DNA of 64,000 bases from Affinirhizobium straminoryzae (GCF_007004135.1 NZ_VJMG01000038.1:1-64000); one strand, 5' to 3'; positions 18,223-28,015 are shown, counted from the stretch's first letter. Made by a program: numbers and translations. The notes: generated by a model from the letters alone, not told the origin.

Positions 18223-18717
18223 TCAGCTCGAAACGCCATCGGGCTTCGAGGATTTCAGCATGCCGCGATAGATGCCGGGCTCGGACCCCTCGATCGGGGT
18301 GGCGCCGACGCTGCGCTGGTAGAAGCTCTGCGGACCCGCACCGCCGATCACCGCATAGGCATAACCGGCTTCGGCCATGCAGAGCAGCGTTTTCAGCAGC
18401 AGCGCCTGCCCGATGCCCTTGCCGCGCGCCGCTTCATCGACGCCCGTCGGGCCGAAGAAGCCGCGCATGGTGGCATCGTAGCAGGCAAAGCCCATCAGCT
18501 TTCCCTGCTGCACGGCGATCAGGCATGAAACGGGGCTGCGCGTCAGCGCCACCGTCATCTCGCTGACCCAGCCCTTGCCGAAGCGCGGCGCGATCCACTC
18601 GCCGATGGCCGCAAGCTCCGGCGGCAGCGCCCGGCGGATTGTCACGCCCTGGTCTGCCATGCGCCGGTCGATCGCCGGATCGGGCTTCAGGTCGTAAAGC
18701 TTGACGAGCATGTCCAT
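18223..18717 (-). CDS. GNAT family N-acetyltransferase
   Basis: This 164-residue acetyl-CoA-dependent transferase has the A motif GVDEAARGKGIGQALLLKTL (acetyl-CoA binding) and the late SFYQRSVGA segment. The acceptor is unknown. It is a monocistronic-looking gene between the polysaccharide locus and the YdeP-type oxidoreductase. Confidence 0.82.
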   Translation of the reverse strand: MDMLVKLYDLKPDPAIDRRMADQGVTIRRALPPELAAIGEWIAPRFGKGWVSEMTVALTRSPVSCLIAVQQGKLMGFACYDATMRGFFGPTGVDEAARGKGIGQALLLKTLLCMAEAGYAYAVIGGAGPQSFYQRSVGATPIEGSEPGIYRGMLKSSKPDGVSS

Positions 18718-18813
18718 GGCGCGGTCCCCTCCTGCATCGCATCGCGGGCGCTCTGTCGCGGCCGCTCGCCCTGATGCAAGGCCTATACTGCCGGAGGCGA
18801 TTTGGCCATGGTC

Positions 18814-21102
18814 CTAGCCGCTGGCCGCAGCGCCGGTCAGGATCCGCACCGGAACCGCCTTGGCCGCCGGCGTCTTCGACTGCACGTCGTGATGCGAGAG
18901 CGGGATCAGCGGGTTGAGTTCGGGATAATAGCCGCCGAGACAGCCATCCGGCAGATCGAAGGGCAGAACCTTCAGGCCGCCGACCCGTCGCTCCCGCCCG
19001 TCATCGGCATCCGAGGCGAGCGCCACCACCTGGCCTTCCGCAAGCCCGGCGCGGGCCATGTCGTCGGGGTTGATCAACAGCACGTCGCGCGTGCCCTCGA
19101 TGCCGCGCAGCCGGTCGCTGTAGCCATAGATGGTGGTGTTGAACTGGTCGTTGCTGCGCAGCGTGATCAGCCGGTAGCGGCCCGGCCGGTCCTCGAAGCC
19201 GGTGGCGGAGAGTTCCTTTGGTACCGTGAACTCGGCCTTGCCGCTTGCGGTCTTCCAGATCCGCTCGCGGGCGCTGTTGCCGCGATAAAAGCCGCCCGGC
19301 GTGAACAGGCGCTCGTTGAAACCGCGGAACTCCTGCGGATAGGTCGCCTCGATCAGGTCACGCACCTTTCCGTAATCGCCGACCCAATCGTCCCAGCGCA
19401 GCTTCGGATTGGGGGCAAGCACCGCCTTGGCGATGCCGGCAACGATGGCGGGTTCGGAGAGCAGGTGTTCGCTCGCCGGCTTGCGGCGACCGACCGAGCC
19501 ATGGATGCAACTGAACGTGTCCTCCATCGTCACCGTCTGCGGCCCGCCGGCCTGCCGGTCTTCCTCCGAACGGCCAAGGCAGGGCAGGAGATAGGCTGCG
19601 CGGCCCGGCACCAGATGGCTGCGGTTGAGCTTGGTGGCGATCTGCACCGTCAGCTCCAGCCGCTGCCAGGCCTCCGCCACCGCCTCCTGCTCGGGAATGG
19701 CGCGCAGAAAATTGCCGCCGAGGCCGATGAAGGCCTTCACCGTGCCGGCCAGCACGCCCTCGCAGGTTTCCACCGTGTTCAGGCCCTTTTCCATCGGCGG
19801 GGAGAAGCCGAACAGGCGGGCAAGCTTGTCCATCGGCACCAGTTCCGGCTTTTCCGAAATGCCGACGGTGCGCTGGCCCTGCACGTTGGAATGGCCGCGC
19901 ACGGGCGAGATGCCGGTGCCGTCACGGCCGATATTGCCCTTCATCAGCAGCAGGTTGACCAGCATGGCGACATTGTCGAAGCCGTGCACCTGCTGTGTCA
20001 GTCCCATGCCGTAGATGCCGATCACCCGCTCGGCCTCGACATAGACCTCACCCGCCTCCCGCAGGGCGTCGCGCGTCAGGCCGGAATTGTCCTCGATCTC
20101 CTCCCAGGAGGTGGCGCGGATCTTGTCCGTGAAGGCCTCGAAATCATGGGTGTGGCGCGCGATGAAATCATGGTCCAGCACGCTTTCGCCGCGTGCCCTG
20201 GCCTCGTCCTCCCGGTCCAGCACATGCTTGCACAGGCCCATGATCGCGGCGATGTCGCCGCCGGCCTTCACCTGAAGGTAATGGCTGGAAATCGGCGTCT
20301 CGTGGCCGGTCAGCATCTCGGTCGGGCTCTGCGGGTTGATCATCGCGACCAGCCCCTTTTCCACGACCGGATTGAAGGCGACGATGCGGCAGCCACGCTT
20401 CACCGCCTCCTGCAGCGGGTGCAGGAAGCGCGGGCTGTTCGAACCCGTGTTCTGGCCGAAGAAGAAGATCGCATCGCAGGCGGAAAAATCCTCGAAGACG
20501 GAGGTGCCGACCGAGGCGCCGATCACTTTCTTGAGGCTGATCGAGGTGGTCTCGTGGCACATGTTGGAACTGTCCGGCAGGTTGTTGGTGCCGTAGAGCC
20601 GAGCAAACAGCTGGTAGAGATAGGCGGTCTCCAGGCTGGCGCGGCCGGAGGTGTAGAACACCGCCGATTGCGGATCGAGTCGCTTCAGATTGTCGCCGAT
20701 GGCCGCGAAGGCCTCTTCCCACGAACAGGGCAGATAGCGGTCCGTCTCGCGGTCATAGCGCAGCGGATGGGTGAGGCGCCCCTGCTGCTCCAGATCGTGG
20801 TCGCTCCAGCCCTTCAGTTCGCAGAGCGTATGGCCGGCGAAGAAATCCGGCGTGCAGCGCCGCGTCGTCAGCTCCCAGAGCGTCGCCTTGGCGCCGTTTT
20901 CGCAAAATTCCAGAGGGTTGTGGTGGGCAGGCTTCGTCCAGGCGCAGGACGTGCACATGAAGCCGCCCGGCTTGTTCTGGTGCGCCAGCGTGTCGAGCAC
21001 GCCCGGTGCCGGTAATTCCTTGCCGAAGATGCGGGTGATGCCGCGCAGCGACCCCCAGCCCCCCGCCGGCCCATCATAATGCACGGTGTCTCGATCGGCC
21101 AT
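18814..21102 (-). CDS. FdhF/YdeP-type molybdopterin oxidoreductase
   Basis: A 762-residue protein of the molybdopterin-guanine-dinucleotide family related to E. coli YdeP (linked to acid resistance) and to formate dehydrogenase H. The N-terminus has only CTSC (C50, C53) rather than a full four-cysteine Fe-S motif, as is usual for YdeP. The probable metal-site segment is SNMCHETTSISL. Cofactor-binding stretches GQNTGSNSPR and GISPVRGHSNVQGQR follow. It probably acts in the cytoplasm; the physiological substrate is unknown. AGGGAGATGCGCC precedes the ATG. No fdhD or other Mo-cofactor gene is nearby. Confidence 0.9.
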   Translation of the reverse strand: MADRDTVHYDGPAGGWGSLRGITRIFGKELPAPGVLDTLAHQNKPGGFMCTSCAWTKPAHHNPLEFCENGAKATLWELTTRRCTPDFFAGHTLCELKGWSDHDLEQQGRLTHPLRYDRETDRYLPCSWEEAFAAIGDNLKRLDPQSAVFYTSGRASLETAYLYQLFARLYGTNNLPDSSNMCHETTSISLKKVIGASVGTSVFEDFSACDAIFFFGQNTGSNSPRFLHPLQEAVKRGCRIVAFNPVVEKGLVAMINPQSPTEMLTGHETPISSHYLQVKAGGDIAAIMGLCKHVLDREDEARARGESVLDHDFIARHTHDFEAFTDKIRATSWEEIEDNSGLTRDALREAGEVYVEAERVIGIYGMGLTQQVHGFDNVAMLVNLLLMKGNIGRDGTGISPVRGHSNVQGQRTVGISEKPELVPMDKLARLFGFSPPMEKGLNTVETCEGVLAGTVKAFIGLGGNFLRAIPEQEAVAEAWQRLELTVQIATKLNRSHLVPGRAAYLLPCLGRSEEDRQAGGPQTVTMEDTFSCIHGSVGRRKPASEHLLSEPAIVAGIAKAVLAPNPKLRWDDWVGDYGKVRDLIEATYPQEFRGFNERLFTPGGFYRGNSARERIWKTASGKAEFTVPKELSATGFEDRPGRYRLITLRSNDQFNTTIYGYSDRLRGIEGTRDVLLINPDDMARAGLAEGQVVALASDADDGRERRVGGLKVLPFDLPDGCLGGYYPELNPLIPLSHHDVQSKTPAAKAVPVRILTGAAASG

Positions 21103-21194
21103 GGCGCATCTCCCTGCGATGATTGCTCCACGGGCAACTCGGGAGGGCGGAGCAAGGTTCCGCAGGAGACGGGGATTGGGGGATGCGGGGTCGG

Positions 21195-21216
21195 GCCTCG
21201 CCTTGTGGGGAGAGGC
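21195..21216. repeat. Short palindrome with shared CCTTGTGGGG core
   Basis: Arms GCCTC (21195-21199) and GAGGC (21212-21216) flank a CCTTGTGGGG core also found in the hairpin at 109-131; a reverse-oriented relative (CCACAAGGGG) lies at 2-11. It lies in the spacer between the M20 amidohydrolase stop and the YdeP-type gene, and may be a member of an interspersed palindrome family. Confidence 0.35.
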
Positions 21217-21273
21217 CGGCGAGGAGACCTTTGCCCGCGCGCCGGGCAGGCTTTCGATCCGGGAGCGGAGGCG

Positions 21274-22455
21274 TCACTCCGTCAGGAAGCGTTCCGCCAG
21301 CCGCGCCCAGATGGCGGCACCGACGGGGATCGCCGCATCGTTGAAATCATAGCGCGGATTGTGCAGGAAGGCGGACGCCACCCCGTTGCCGAGCCGGAGG
21401 AAGGAGCCCGGCCTTTCCTCCAGCATATAGGCAAAGTCCTCGCTGCCGGGGATCATCGGGCAGAGGCTGACCTTGTCCGGCCCCAGCAGATCTTCCACCA
21501 CGCTCTTGAGGAAGGCGGTTTCGGCTTCGGAATTGACGACCACCGGCGTGCCGCGCCCGTAATCGATCTCGACGCTTGCCCCATGGCCTTCGGCGACGGA
21601 GGTGGCAAGTGCGGTGATGCGCGCCTGCAGCCGGTCGCGCACGCCGGCATTGAAGGAGCGGATGCTGAGCGCCATCGTCGCGGTTTCCGGAATGACGTTC
21701 GCCGCCTCGCCGGCATGGATGGCGCCGACCGTCACCACGGCCGTCTCGGTCGGATCGATGCTGCGCGAGACGACCGATTGCAGCGCCACTACCAGCATGC
21801 AGGCGACATAGACCGGATCGACGGCGAGATGCGGGCGCGAGGCATGGCCGCCCTTGCCGGTGATCGTGATTCGCGCCGTGTCCGAGGCCGCCATGATCGG
21901 GCCGGGGCGCACCATCACGCGACCCTCTTCCAGGCCCGGATGGTTGTGCAGGCCGAACACGGCATCGCAGGGAAAGCGCTGGAACAGGCCGTCGGCGATC
22001 ATCCGCTGTGCGCCGCTTTTCCCGCTCGCCTCTTCCGCCGGCTGGAAGATCACGGTCAACGTGCCGGAAAAGCGTCGCGTGCGGGCGAGATAGTCTGCGG
22101 CGGCCAGCAGCATGGTGGTGTGGCCGTCATGGCCGCAGGCATGCATGACGCCTGGCACCGTGCTCGCATGCGCCAGCCCCGTTTCCTCGGTGATCGGCAG
22201 CGCATCCATGTCGGCGCGGATGCCGATGGATTTTTTCCCCGTGCCGACCGTCAGCCGGCCGACGACGCCATGGCCGCCGACGCCGCGCGTCACGTCAAAG
22301 CCCCAGCCTTCCAGCTTCTCCGCCACGAAGCGCGCCGTCTCCGCCTCTTCGTGCGACAGTTCGGGATGCTGGTGCAGGTGGCGGCGGATCGCGGTGAATT
22401 CGGCATGCGTCTCCTCGAAATCGGAGAGACGGGCCAGCGTATTGTCGTGCAGCAT
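21274..22455 (-). CDS. M20 family amidohydrolase (hippurate-hydrolase/N-acyl-amino-acid type)
   Basis: This 393-residue metallopeptidase-like hydrolase has the M20D motifs HACGHDGHT, QPAEEASGKSG and GLHNHPG, and the dimerisation insert GKGGHASRPH. It likely removes acyl groups from amino acids or splits small amides in the cytoplasm. I chose ATG 22455 because the family begins near this point; the open frame to 22569 has no homologous sequence. It is divergent from an AbrB-like gene. Confidence 0.85.
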   Translation of the reverse strand: MLHDNTLARLSDFEETHAEFTAIRRHLHQHPELSHEEAETARFVAEKLEGWGFDVTRGVGGHGVVGRLTVGTGKKSIGIRADMDALPITEETGLAHASTVPGVMHACGHDGHTTMLLAAADYLARTRRFSGTLTVIFQPAEEASGKSGAQRMIADGLFQRFPCDAVFGLHNHPGLEEGRVMVRPGPIMAASDTARITITGKGGHASRPHLAVDPVYVACMLVVALQSVVSRSIDPTETAVVTVGAIHAGEAANVIPETATMALSIRSFNAGVRDRLQARITALATSVAEGHGASVEIDYGRGTPVVVNSEAETAFLKSVVEDLLGPDKVSLCPMIPGSEDFAYMLEERPGSFLRLGNGVASAFLHNPRYDFNDAAIPVGAAIWARLAERFLTE

Positions 22456-22642
22456 GGGGGTATCCGGTTGTTCGGGCAAGCGGGAGCATGGGGTTGCTCG
22501 CAGGTGAAGCGGCCAGCATAGACCGAGTGTTCGGCGGAAAGAAAGGCATTGGCGGGTGTATCGTGCCATTCCGGCGCTCCCGGCCTCTCTTGCGAAGTCT
22601 GCCGCTGCCGATTACCTTGAGGGTGCTGAAAGGAGACCGCGC

Positions 22643-22873
22643 GTGACATCCACCGTGACGGCAAGGGGACAGGTGACCATTCCCAAGGAATTGCGCGACA
22701 GGCTGGGCCTGCAACCGGGCAGCCGCGTGGATGTTCGGGAAGGCCCGGACGGGGTATTGACGCTGACCCCGCTGGGAGCGCCCCAGTCTTCCATCGCGCC
22801 GAGATTTGCCCTGCTGCGCGGCCATGCCGGTCAGGGTCTCTCGACCGGCCAGATTCTTGCGATGACCCGCTGA
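22643..22873 (+). CDS. Orphan AbrB/MazE/SpoVT-type DNA-binding protein
   Basis: This 76-residue protein has an N-terminal swapped-hairpin domain with the hallmark TARGQVTIPKELRDRLGL and a short C-terminal tail. GTG 22643 follows AAAGGAG with good spacing; longer in-frame starts have no ribosome site. Such proteins are usually antitoxins paired with a PIN-domain toxin, but here the next gene, eight bases away, is the convergent MscS channel, so no toxin is present. It may act as a plain transcriptional regulator or be the remnant of a toxin-antitoxin pair. Confidence 0.82.
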   Translation: MTSTVTARGQVTIPKELRDRLGLQPGSRVDVREGPDGVLTLTPLGAPQSSIAPRFALLRGHAGQGLSTGQILAMTR

Positions 22874-22880
22874 AATCCCC

Positions 22881-25208
22881 TCACGCCTGATGGGCGGCGA
22901 GCGGCACGACGGTGGCGGCGGCGCCGCCATCGTGGATAGCGCCATCCGGGACGATACCGGTGCCGGAGCGCACCACCACGGCATTGGATGCAAGCGGCAC
23001 GCCGGCCTCCTTGAAGGCGGCGAGCAGGCGCTTCATCGCCTCGCGCTTGATGATGCTGGGCTTGCCGGGACGCGCGGTGAACTTGAAGCGGATCACCATC
23101 GAGGTTTCGTTGACGTCGAAGATGCCCTGCATCTTCACCGGCACCAGGAAATCCTCGCCGAATTCGGGATGGGTCAGCAGCGACTGCCCCACCTTCTTGG
23201 CGGTCTTGCGGATCACCTCCACATCGGCGTCGCGGTCGAAGCGCAGGTTGAACTTCGTGGTGCCCCAGTCGCGGCTGTAATTGGTGACGGAATTGATCTG
23301 GCCGAAGGGGATGGTGTGGATCGGGCCGTTGTGGTGGCGAAGCCTCAGCGAGCGCAGCGAGATCTGTTCGACGGTGCCCATCAGCTTGCCGGTATCGATG
23401 TATTCGCCGATGCGGAATGCATCCTCGGCGAGGAAGAAGATGCCCGACACCACATCCTTCACCAGCGTCTGCGAGCCGAAGGAAAGCGCAAGGCCCAGCA
23501 CGCCGAAGCCGGCGAGCAGCGGCGCGACATCGATGCCGGCCGAGGAGACGACGACAAGACCGGCGATCGCGATCACACCGCCGAGGATGAGGTTGCGCAC
23601 GACAGGAAGAACCGTGGTCAGGCGGCTCGTCTCGCGCGGCTGGTCGTCCTCCGTGCCGGGCATGATGACGGCGGCGGTCGGCGCGATTGCCTCGAAATAG
23701 CGCATCAGGAAGGCGCACAGGCTCCAGCTGACGATGAGGGCAAGGCTGATCCGCTCCAGCCACAGCAGCCAGCCGGTCACCAGCGTCGAGGCGCCCATCA
23801 TCAGGGGTTGCCACATGTCGACGATGAGGTGCAGCCCGGTCAGCCAGATCGCGCCGGCGAGCGGGGCTCTCAGGCTCCACAGGATGACCGAGGGCAGGCC
23901 GGGGCCGTAGGTACGCTCCCGCTTGCGGGCGAAATGGCCAAGCAGCGAGACGATCGCCATGTCTAGGATCGGGATCATGATGATCAGGAACTGGGTGATG
24001 CCGGCTGCCCGCGCCCAGACGGTGTTCTGCGAGGTGCCGGCGACGAGCAGGCCGGCCAGCCAGATCAGCACCGCCGAGACGATGTAGAAATCCGCGAGCG
24101 CGGTCCCGACCGCACGGCGGAACGGTGTGTCATCCTGTCCGGCGAAGACGCGGGCGATATCCTGCCGGCCGGCGATGAACCACCACAGCTTGAAGATGGT
24201 CAGCACCGTGCTGGAGAGAAACAGCCAGCTGTCCGCGGCGGTCGGCTCCAGCATGCGGATATCGGCCAGCCGCACGCTGTTGCCGATGAAGGCATTCAGC
24301 GTCCCGTAGATGGTCAGCATGGCGAAATGCCAGTGGGGCCGGTTGATCGGGATCAGTGGCCGGTATCCCTCGAGCGGCGGCCGGAAGGCCAGCCTGCCGA
24401 TTGCCATGTAGATGAGGACGCCCGCGCCGCAGGAAATCAGCGCCATGCCGACCTGATGCGAAAACATGCCGCGCGTCAGAAGCTGGCGCAGCACCGCATG
24501 CGCGACCGACAGGTAGACGACGATGCCGGCCAGATCGAACAGCAGCAGCGTGATGCCCCGCCAGGCCGGCTTTGCCGGCACATGCGACAGAACCGCGACT
24601 GTCAGCAGCCGCCGCAACAGCAGCGCAAGGGCAAGCCCCACGCCCCCGGCCAGCAGTGCCGAAAGAAGCGCATCAGCCGGACCGTGATTGTCGCCCCGCA
24701 GCGTATGCCAGCTGGAGCGGAAGGCCGCGGGCAGGCCGGCAAGGCCGTCGATGGAGCGCTGCGAGCCCTGGGCGAGCGCGTTCCACACATCGGCGACCAT
24801 CCACATGTCGTTCATTGCCACCACAGGCATGCCGGTATCCTCGGTCGAGACCCCCGAGGCGCCCGAGGATGCTGCGGGTGCGGTGGCCGGCGCATGGGCC
24901 TTGGCGGGCGCGGCAGCGGGGGGCGCCGGGGCGGTGGCCGAAGCGGCCGGACTTGCGGCCGGAATTGCAGGCGGCAGCGCGGCGCCCGGGGCGGCACCGG
25001 TGGCAAATTCCACCTGCACGGGCCGGCCGCCCGCCGCCTTCATTGCGGCGGCGATATCCGCTTCGCTCTGTCCGGGCTGCAGGCGGATGATCACCGGCGT
25101 CTCGTCGGCCAGGGCTGGCTTGCCGGCCGTCGTCTCGAACAGAAGGGTGGCAAGGCAGAGTATCGCCGAAAGGCGGCAGAGGGCGAGGAGGAAACGCAAT
25201 GGCGTCAT
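22881..25208 (-). CDS. MscS-family mechanosensitive channel (large type)
   Basis: This is a 775-residue inner-membrane protein. It has a signal peptide ending near GKPALA, an Ala/Pro-rich periplasmic stretch, about eleven hydrophobic helices, and a C-terminal MscS domain with AGFGVLGLALSFGSQTLVKD and a beta domain. It should open under hypo-osmotic stress to release solutes. I chose ATG 25208 because it starts the signal peptide; ATG 25241 is also in frame. No good ribosome site supports either. Confidence 0.85.
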   Translation of the reverse strand: MTPLRFLLALCRLSAILCLATLLFETTAGKPALADETPVIIRLQPGQSEADIAAAMKAAGGRPVQVEFATGAAPGAALPPAIPAASPAASATAPAPPAAAPAKAHAPATAPAASSGASGVSTEDTGMPVVAMNDMWMVADVWNALAQGSQRSIDGLAGLPAAFRSSWHTLRGDNHGPADALLSALLAGGVGLALALLLRRLLTVAVLSHVPAKPAWRGITLLLFDLAGIVVYLSVAHAVLRQLLTRGMFSHQVGMALISCGAGVLIYMAIGRLAFRPPLEGYRPLIPINRPHWHFAMLTIYGTLNAFIGNSVRLADIRMLEPTAADSWLFLSSTVLTIFKLWWFIAGRQDIARVFAGQDDTPFRRAVGTALADFYIVSAVLIWLAGLLVAGTSQNTVWARAAGITQFLIIMIPILDMAIVSLLGHFARKRERTYGPGLPSVILWSLRAPLAGAIWLTGLHLIVDMWQPLMMGASTLVTGWLLWLERISLALIVSWSLCAFLMRYFEAIAPTAAVIMPGTEDDQPRETSRLTTVLPVVRNLILGGVIAIAGLVVVSSAGIDVAPLLAGFGVLGLALSFGSQTLVKDVVSGIFFLAEDAFRIGEYIDTGKLMGTVEQISLRSLRLRHHNGPIHTIPFGQINSVTNYSRDWGTTKFNLRFDRDADVEVIRKTAKKVGQSLLTHPEFGEDFLVPVKMQGIFDVNETSMVIRFKFTARPGKPSIIKREAMKRLLAAFKEAGVPLASNAVVVRSGTGIVPDGAIHDGGAAATVVPLAAHQA

Positions 25209-25345
25209 CTGCTTGGGTTCCAAGGGCATGCGCCCGGCCATGATTGCGGCAGGAGGCGGCTACTGTGACGAACGCCGTCCCTGTCGTCTGGCGCGGATCA
25301 TGCCTCACAAGCCGCGCGCTTGGCAACGGCGGGTTTCGCCTGGGA

Positions 25346-26290
25346 TCAATAGCCGCGGCCGCGATCCACGGTGGCCGGCAGCGCCCCGTTGCGGCGCCAG
25401 CCGGCGATGTTGGCCGCAACGATCTTCGCGGCCGTCGCCGGCGTGGTCGGCGCGGAAATATGCGGCAGCACGGTCACCTTCGGATGCGACCAGAAGGGCG
25501 AGGCTTCCGGCAGCGGCTCCACCTCGAACACGTCGAGCACGGCATGGTCCAGGTGGCCGCTGTCGAGTGCGGCGATCAGGTCATCGGCCACCACAACGGC
25601 GCCGCGGGCGAAATTGATGAGCGAGGCTCCCTCTGGCATGCGCGCCAGCCGCTCTGCATTCAGCAGGCCGCGCGTTTCGGCGGTCAGCGGCAGCAGGCAG
25701 ACCACGGTGTCGCTGGCCGCGAGAAGCGTGTCGAGGCCCGCTTCGCCATGATGGGTGGTGATGTCGGGCAGGTCCTTCGGCGTGCGGCTCCAGCCTTCGA
25801 CGCGAAAGCCCGCCTCGATGAGGCGGGCCGCGCTCAGGCTGCCAAGCGCGCCAAGACCCAGCAGCCCGACGGAGACTTCCGCCGGATGGCGATAGTCGCG
25901 CTGGATCCAGCGGCGCTCGCTCTGGGCCTTGCGATAGGCAGGCATGTCGCGCTGCAGGTAGAAGGTCCAGGCCAGCACCGCCTCGGCCATCACCCGCGAC
26001 AGTTCCGGATCGACGAGGCGCACGATGGGCGGCGCGGTGACGCCGAGTTCCATCACCAGCCGCTCGACGCCGGCCCACAGGCTGTGGATGAAGGAAAGGC
26101 CGGGCAGCGCCGCGACATCGGCCGGGTCCGGATTGGCGACGATGGCGATTTCGGCCAGCCGCCGTTCCTCCGGCATCAGCTCGCGGAACGGCAGGATGCG
26201 CTCCTCCGGCATGGTTCGCCGCAACACCTCCAGCCAGTCCTGTTCTTCTTCGGGCGAGAGGCGGGTGACGAAGGCAATCGGCGGCAGCAT
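25346..26290 (-). CDS. D-2-hydroxyacid dehydrogenase (GhrA-like glyoxylate/hydroxypyruvate reductase)
   Basis: This 314-residue NAD(P)H enzyme of the 2-hydroxyacid dehydrogenase family has the Rossmann motif GLLGLGALG, followed by the catalytic Arg in INFARGAVV, Glu in DVFEVEPLP and His in VLPHISA. The short N-terminal domain is like GhrA. ATG 26290 has GGAGA upstream; extensions to 26626 are spurious. It probably reduces glyoxylate or hydroxypyruvate. Confidence 0.85.
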   Translation of the reverse strand: MLPPIAFVTRLSPEEEQDWLEVLRRTMPEERILPFRELMPEERRLAEIAIVANPDPADVAALPGLSFIHSLWAGVERLVMELGVTAPPIVRLVDPELSRVMAEAVLAWTFYLQRDMPAYRKAQSERRWIQRDYRHPAEVSVGLLGLGALGSLSAARLIEAGFRVEGWSRTPKDLPDITTHHGEAGLDTLLAASDTVVCLLPLTAETRGLLNAERLARMPEGASLINFARGAVVVADDLIAALDSGHLDHAVLDVFEVEPLPEASPFWSHPKVTVLPHISAPTTPATAAKIVAANIAGWRRNGALPATVDRGRGY

Positions 26291-26603
26291 GGCCAGAATC
26301 TCCGGTATGGGCTTGTGCGCCTTGTGCGTCCGCTCCGTTGAGGCGTCAAGCCGAAAGCGAGCGGGCAGCAGGGCTGGCCATCGGCTTTCCCTTGGCTCCG
26401 CAGGCAGGTGGAACAGACCCGACGGATCGGGCGCAGGTGCCCGAGCTTGTAAGGGGAGACGCACGAAAATGCGACCACCCGCCGGTTGCTTCGCCAGATC
26501 CGCAGCCGGTACCGGCCTTGCTTGCGATCGACATCCCGTTTGACGGATGCGCCGGGCGGGACCATAACCCGATCCGACGCAAAGATTCGGCTGGAGGCGC
26601 AGC

Positions 26604-27458
26604 ATGTCCCGCATTGTCCATCTCAACGGCGCATGGGTCGCGGAAGCCGAGGCGAAAGTCTCCGTCTTCGACCGCGGCTTCCTGTTTGCCGATGCGATTT
26701 ACGAGGTGACGGCGGTGATCGGCGGCAAACTGATCGATTATGCCGGCCACGTGGCGCGGCTGAAGCGCTCGCTCGATGCGCTCGGCATCCCCGCGCCGGT
26801 ATCCGACGAGACGCTTCTGTCGCTGCATCGCGAGATCATGGCCCGTAACGATCTGACCGAAGGGCTGATCTACCTGCAGATTTCGCGCGGGGCGGAAGAC
26901 CGCGATTTCCTGTTCTCTTCCGATCTCGCGCCGACCTTCGTGATGTTCACGCAGAAGAAGCCGGTGCTCGGCAATCCGAAATGGGAGAGCGGCATTTCCG
27001 TCATCACCTGGCCGGAAGGACGCTGGGTGAACCGCCAGATCAAGACGGTACAGCTTCTCTATTCCTCGCTGGCCAAGATGGAAGCGAAGAAGGCCGGCGC
27101 CGACGACGTGTTTCTGGTGGAGGACGGGCTGGTGACGGAGGCAAGCTCGGCCAATGCCCATATCGTCACCGCCGGGGGCGTGCTGGTGACGCGTCCGCTC
27201 TCCAACGCGCTGCTGCACGGCATCACGCGCGGCTCGGTGCTGGATCTCGCCGCCCGCGCCGGCCTCGCCGTCGAGGAACGCGCCTTCTCGCCCGAGGAGG
27301 CGAAAGGGGCGGCGGAGGCCTTCATCACCTCGGCCTCCGCCTTCGTGATGCCGGTCGTTGCAATCGACGGCAAGCCGGTGGGCGATGGCCGTCCGGGGCC
27401 GGTGTCGAGGCGGTTGCGCGAGATCTATATCGAGGATCGGCTCGCCTCGGCGATCTGA
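26604..27458 (+). CDS. D-amino-acid transaminase (class IV PLP aminotransferase)
   Basis: This 284-residue fold-type IV aminotransferase has the PLP lysine in NRQIKTVQLL and the cofactor phosphate segment LVTEASSAN, with FDRGFLFADAIYEV near the N-terminus typical of D-alanine-type transaminases. It interconverts D-amino acids and 2-oxoacids, giving D-Glu and D-Ala for cell walls or using D-amino acids. GGAGG precedes the ATG. Confidence 0.88.
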   Translation: MSRIVHLNGAWVAEAEAKVSVFDRGFLFADAIYEVTAVIGGKLIDYAGHVARLKRSLDALGIPAPVSDETLLSLHREIMARNDLTEGLIYLQISRGAEDRDFLFSSDLAPTFVMFTQKKPVLGNPKWESGISVITWPEGRWVNRQIKTVQLLYSSLAKMEAKKAGADDVFLVEDGLVTEASSANAHIVTAGGVLVTRPLSNALLHGITRGSVLDLAARAGLAVEERAFSPEEAKGAAEAFITSASAFVMPVVAIDGKPVGDGRPGPVSRRLREIYIEDRLASAI

Positions 27459-27532
27459 ATTTTTGCCGGAGCCACAGTCGCGATTGCCCACAGATCTCCA
27501 CAGCCTTGGGGGAGGGGCCGCATTCTATCTCT

Positions 27533-28015
27533 CTAAGTCCCGCCCCCGCGCTCGTAGAGCCGGCGCAGCAGGCGGATCAGTTCCTCCCGTTCGTGCTCCG
27601 ATATCACCGAGAGAAAGCGTTCCTCGTGCCGGTCGATGATGCCGTGCACGGTGTTCAGCGTTTCTTCGCCGAGCGCCGAAAGGCGGATTTCCTGCCGGCG
27701 GCGGTCTATTTCGGAGGCGCGGCGTTCGATGAGGTCCCGGCCGAGCAGCCGCTTGACCATGCCCATCATGGTGGCGCGGTCCATGGAGAGCGCATTGGCG
27801 ATCTCCACCTGCGAAGCGCCGGGATTGGTGGCGATCAGTTCCAGCGCGGCCAGCTGCTTCTGCGTCAGGTCGAAATCGCTCATGGCTGCCACGAAATCGC
27901 GGTAGAGCGCCAGATGCGCCATGCGCAGATGATACCCCACCAGCTTCTTCAGCCAGGTGCGCTCCAGCCCGTCGCCGTCCGCTGCCGTGTCCGGGGGGAA
28001 CCCCTTTCCATCCAT
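27533..28015 (-). CDS. MarR-family transcriptional regulator
   Basis: This 160-residue winged-HTH regulator has a recognition region ASQVEIANALSMDRATMMGM and a wing carrying the conserved DRRRQEIRLSALG. ATG 28015 follows AGGGACG. It is divergent from an acyl-CoA synthetase gene, with a perfect 7-bp inverted repeat in between. By analogy with CouR/HcaR-type regulators it probably represses the synthetase and is released by an acyl-CoA or aromatic acid (inference). Confidence 0.88.
   Translation of the reverse strand: MDGKGFPPDTAADGDGLERTWLKKLVGYHLRMAHLALYRDFVAAMSDFDLTQKQLAALELIATNPGASQVEIANALSMDRATMMGMVKRLLGRDLIERRASEIDRRRQEIRLSALGEETLNTVHGIIDRHEERFLSVISEHEREELIRLLRRLYERGGGT

Noticed and set aside
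18802..21015. 737-residue open frame on the + strand
   Set aside because: Mirror image of the YdeP-type gene on the minus strand; no domain and no ribosome site, a product of high GC codon bias.
22556..22642. Longer start for the AbrB-like protein
   Set aside because: The extra 29 residues have no similarity to the family, and the GTG at 22643 has a strong Shine-Dalgarno.
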